Shown: positions 6,550 through 7,406 of the stretch, piece after piece
How positions within the stretch are numbered: position 1 is the stretch's first letter
Layout: each line of letters begins with the position of its first letter
Assembly: GCA_023429265.1 (NCBI GenBank)
Contig: JAEYVS010000061.1
Span: forward strand, 1-7,406
From: Bacteroidota bacterium
GTDB taxonomy: Bacteria > Bacteroidota > Ignavibacteria > Tepidaquicellales > Tepidaquicellaceae
DNA length: 7,406 bases
Reading direction: 5' to 3'
Program-made: the position numbers and the translations under genes
Notes under the pieces: generated by a model
The model's input: the letters and a program-made list of their open reading frames with translations, nothing else
The model's database searches: none
What the model was told of the DNA's origin: nothing

Positions 6550-6559
6550 GTTTTTTAAT

Positions 6560-6588
6560 CGCGGAGGACGCAGAGAGGAGCAGAGAGA
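6560..6588. repeat. Purine-rich GCAGAG direct repeats
   Basis: CGCGGAGGA, CGCAGAGAG and GAGCAGAGAG follow each other with a period of about 9-10 bp. Similar CGCGGAGA/CGCAGAGA stretches are, from memory, common between genes in environmental Bacteroidota and Chlorobi genomes. The role is unknown. Confidence 0.5.
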
Positions 6589-6595
6589 TTTTGCC

Positions 6596-6616
6596 TTCCA
6601 ATCTGTGGATTGGGAA
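6596..6616. repeat. TTCCCAAGC hairpin repeat, copy 2 (variant arms)
   Basis: TTCCAATC (6596-6603) pairs with GATTGGGAA (6608-6616) with one bulged G, around loop TGTG. GGAGATG follows as in copy 1. Relative to copy 1, AAGC/GCTT has become AATC/GATT: both arms changed and pairing is kept. Confidence 0.8.
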
Positions 6617-6691
6617 GGAGATGATAAACCCCATCTGTCACGTTAAGTTGCTCGCTATACCCGCAGATCGTGACTCCTACCTTATGTTTAG

Positions 6692-6703
6692 GGGCTAAAG
6701 CCC
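6692..6703. repeat. Small TAAA-loop hairpin
   Basis: GGGC and GCCC flank loop TAAA, giving the core GCTAAAGC. The same core recurs 30 bp downstream with different arms. Confidence 0.55.
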
Positions 6704-6723
6704 AATTTTATGAGTTATTGTGT

Positions 6724-6743
6724 CCACGAGCTAAAGCTCGTGG
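6724..6743. repeat. TAAA-loop hairpin with perfect 8-bp stem
   Basis: CCACGAGC (6724-6731) and GCTCGTGG (6736-6743) pair perfectly around TAAA. No T-run follows, so it is not a terminator. Confidence 0.8.
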
Positions 6744-6797
6744 CAATTCATAATTATTGTCATAAAGATAAGTTGGTGTTGGTCGGCAGAATTACGA

Positions 6798-6810
6798 ACT
6801 CGTTACGAGT
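6798..6810. repeat. ACTCG-TTA-CGAGT hairpin
   Basis: ACTCG (6798-6802) and CGAGT (6806-6810) flank TTA. It is part of the hairpin cluster downstream of both convergent genes. Confidence 0.5.
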
Positions 6811-6824
6811 CGAGGGCTCACCAT

Positions 6825-6842
6825 GCTTCGATAAATCGAAGC
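6825..6842. repeat. TAAA-loop hairpin with perfect 7-bp stem
   Basis: GCTTCGA (6825-6831) and TCGAAGC (6836-6842) flank TAAA. It lies about 50 nt past the stop of the minus-strand 84-aa gene, but no T-run follows on that strand. Confidence 0.75.
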
Positions 6843-6891
6843 TGCCTCTCTCCCGCATTCACAAGGACAAGCCAAGAGGGGATATAGATAG

Positions 6892-7146
6892 TTATTTGAC
6901 GCGGTTTTCGAATTCTTCTTTTACGGCTTTTTGGGCGGCGTTTTGTGATACAACTTTGATCAAAACCGGGAGTTGTATGAGCAAGCTTGCCACGATGGCA
7001 ACCCATCCCCAGGTCATCCAGTCAACCGACTGCACGTAGACAACGAGTAATACGCCAATACCGAAACCGGCGAGGGATTTCCCGAAGATGTGCATTATTA
7101 TCATCCAGTAGGGGAGTGTTTTGTAGCTTTTGATGAGTGAAAACAT
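6892..7146 (-). CDS. Small two-helix membrane protein
   Basis: 84 residues, not assigned to a family. A short basic N-terminus (MFSLIKSYKT) leads into helix 1 at about 17-38 (IMHIFGKSLAGFGIGVLLVVYV). Helix 2 is at about 45-66 (MTWGWVAIVASLLIQLPVLIKVV). They are joined by a very short loop (QSVDW), giving a hairpin in the membrane. Residues 67-84 (SQNAAQKAVKEEFENRVK) form a charged tail, probably a cytoplasmic amphipathic helix. The start is well supported: minus-strand AAGGAG ends 6 nt before the ATG, the best Shine-Dalgarno site in the window. It faces the cation transporter tail to tail, so the two are not co-transcribed. Its size and layout resemble small membrane proteins of many unrelated kinds; no function is claimed. 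Confidence 0.82.
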   Translation of the reverse strand: MFSLIKSYKTLPYWMIIMHIFGKSLAGFGIGVLLVVYVQSVDWMTWGWVAIVASLLIQLPVLIKVVSQNAAQKAVKEEFENRVK

Positions 7147-7152
7147 ATAATG

Positions 7153-7158
7153 CTCCTT
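7153..7158 (-). promoter_or_regulatory. Strong Shine-Dalgarno site of the 84-aa gene
   Basis: AAGGAG on the minus strand, with 6 nt (CATTAT region) before the ATG at 7146. It decides the start codon and contrasts with the A-rich, Shine-Dalgarno-free starts of most neighbours. Confidence 0.75.
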
Positions 7159-7165
7159 TTTTTAT

Positions 7166-7179
7166 AATATAATTATATT
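7166..7179 (-). promoter_or_regulatory. AT-rich palindrome, possible -10 region or operator of the 84-aa gene
   Basis: AATATAATTATATT is a perfect 14-bp palindrome 19 nt upstream of the ATG. It contains TATAAT on the minus strand, as expected of a sigma70 -10 element, but no clear -35 element was found. AT-rich sequence gives such palindromes easily. Confidence 0.35.
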
Positions 7180-7203
7180 GGGTGAGTTTAGATAGGGGAG
7201 ATT

Positions 7204-7252
7204 AATTATCAATTATTAATTATCAATGTTCAATGTTCAATGTTCAATGTTT
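7204..7252. repeat. Heptanucleotide tandem repeat, seven units
   Basis: Seven contiguous 7-bp units: AATTATC, AATTATT, AATTATC, then AATGTTC three times, then AATGTTT. The two halves use different variants of one unit. Heptanucleotide tandem repeats are well known between genes in filamentous cyanobacteria (STRR sequences); a link to those is analogy only. Confidence 0.9.
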
Positions 7253-7260
7253 AGTTCTAC

Positions 7261-7278
7261 CACGAATTTCACGAATTT
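7261..7278. repeat. CACGAATTT direct repeat, two units
   Basis: Two adjacent 9-bp copies of CACGAATTT. They form part of the repeat island that begins with the heptads at 7204. Confidence 0.65.
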
Positions 7279-7284
7279 GAAATG

Positions 7285-7310
7285 CATTCCCAAGCTGGGG
7301 CTTGGGAATG
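7285..7310. repeat. TTCCCAAGC hairpin repeat, copy 3
   Basis: CATTCCCAAGC (7285-7295) and GCTTGGGAATG (7300-7310) form a perfect 11-pair stem with loop TGGG. The core is identical to copy 1, but the outermost CA/TG pair is copy-specific. Confidence 0.9.
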
Positions 7311-7324
7311 AGGTTGTTTATGTC

Positions 7325-7337
7325 ACTCCTTCGGAGT
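7325..7337. repeat. ACTCC-TTC-GGAGT hairpin
   Basis: ACTCC (7325-7329) and GGAGT (7333-7337) flank TTC. TTTAGCTGGGGGATAA follows, loosely like the stretch after CTCCTACC at 6675-6700. Confidence 0.5.
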
Positions 7338-7360
7338 TTAGCTGGGGGATAATTTTTATT

Positions 7361-7388
7361 CGTCAGAGTCCCTTCGGAGACTCTGACG
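7361..7388. repeat. CTCTGAC hairpin repeat, perfect copy
   Basis: CGTCAGAGTC (7361-7370) and GACTCTGACG (7379-7388) form a 10-pair stem; inside it C(TTCG)G gives a stable tetraloop. GGGTTTTG follows, so it could act as a weak plus-strand terminator, but the degenerate copy at 5442-5474 shares the GGGG tail without T-run, which favours a dispersed repeat. Confidence 0.8.
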
Positions 7389-7406
7389 GGGTTTTGTCAT
7401 AGCAGG

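Larger units (their letters stand above)
6550..6891. other. Gene-free repeat island between the transporter and the 84-aa gene
   Basis: These 342 bp separate two convergent genes. They contain purine-rich GCAGAG repeats (6560-6588), a variant TTCCCAAGC hairpin (6596-6616), and several short stems with TAAA or TTA loops (6692-6703, 6724-6743, 6798-6810, 6825-6842). No coding region or convincing intrinsic terminator is seen for either flanking gene. The plus-strand frame across 6710-7039 runs over these hairpins and the opposite strand of the real 84-aa gene. Confidence 0.7.

Noticed and set aside
6637..6674. Inverted repeat GTCACG / CGTGAC with overlapping ATCTG / CAGAT
   Set aside because: Arms are 5-6 bp, 26 bp apart and not nested with each other; easily due to chance.
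6560..6891. tRNA or other known RNA gene in the hairpin-rich spacer
   Set aside because: No cloverleaf, anticodon arm or TTCRANY motif was found; the stems are independent simple hairpins.
6710..7039. Plus-strand 109-codon frame
   Set aside because: It crosses several hairpin repeats and then the antisense of the 84-aa gene, which has a strong start signal; the translation shows no domain character.
7361..7400. Dedicated intrinsic terminator
   Set aside because: No plus-strand gene ends nearby, the stem is followed by GGG before a short T-run, and a related copy at 5442-5474 lacks the T-run.

Overview
The window looks like chromosomal DNA from a member of the Bacteroidota/Ignavibacteria/Chlorobi group, probably close to Ignavibacteria. 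The main reason is a secreted protein ending in a type IX secretion (T9SS) type A sorting domain with the NYPNPFNP motif followed by a C-terminal VYFYKL...KKMMLVK. Supporting signs are A-rich leaders without a Shine-Dalgarno site before most starts, two sites resembling the Bacteroidota TTTG / TAnnTTTG promoter, and moderately AT-rich DNA. The species cannot be told from this sequence.

Left part (1-3748), all on the minus strand. In transcription order: a 116-aa soluble beta-rich protein; a 715-aa secreted LamG-LamG-P-domain-T9SS protein; a convincing intrinsic terminator; a 189-aa two-helix DUF3592-type membrane protein; and the N-terminal 173 residues of a protein resembling DUF6620 that runs off the left edge. 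The first two are 30 bp apart and almost certainly share a transcript. The 116-aa and 189-aa proteins carry the same kind of small beta module ending in G-x-(x)-V/I-x-(L/I)-(Y/K)-Y-N-x-T-D, which suggests that the cluster is functionally related, although no pathway can be named.

Middle (3749-5396). A roughly 160-bp divergent promoter region, with one candidate promoter per strand, separates the minus-strand cluster from a 495-aa plus-strand protein. That protein is all-helical, lacks a signal peptide and has an N-terminal SPYFN motif. It belongs to a type common in Bacteroidota-like genomes but I know no function for it.

Right part (5397-7406). A CzcD-type cation diffusion facilitator (zinc/cobalt/cadmium efflux) on the plus strand faces an 84-aa two-helix membrane protein on the minus strand. 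The three spacers here (5397-5667, 6550-6891, 7147-7406) hold no gene. They are packed with short repeats: heptanucleotide tandem arrays, a TTCCCAAGC hairpin in three copies, a CTCTGAC hairpin in two copies, hairpins with a shared TAAA loop, and an 11-bp-arm palindrome. This repeat-rich intergenic architecture is the most unusual part of the window. The variant TTCCCAAGC copy keeps pairing through changes in both arms, as expected if the folded form is maintained.

No RNA gene, CRISPR array, insertion sequence or transposase gene was recognised.
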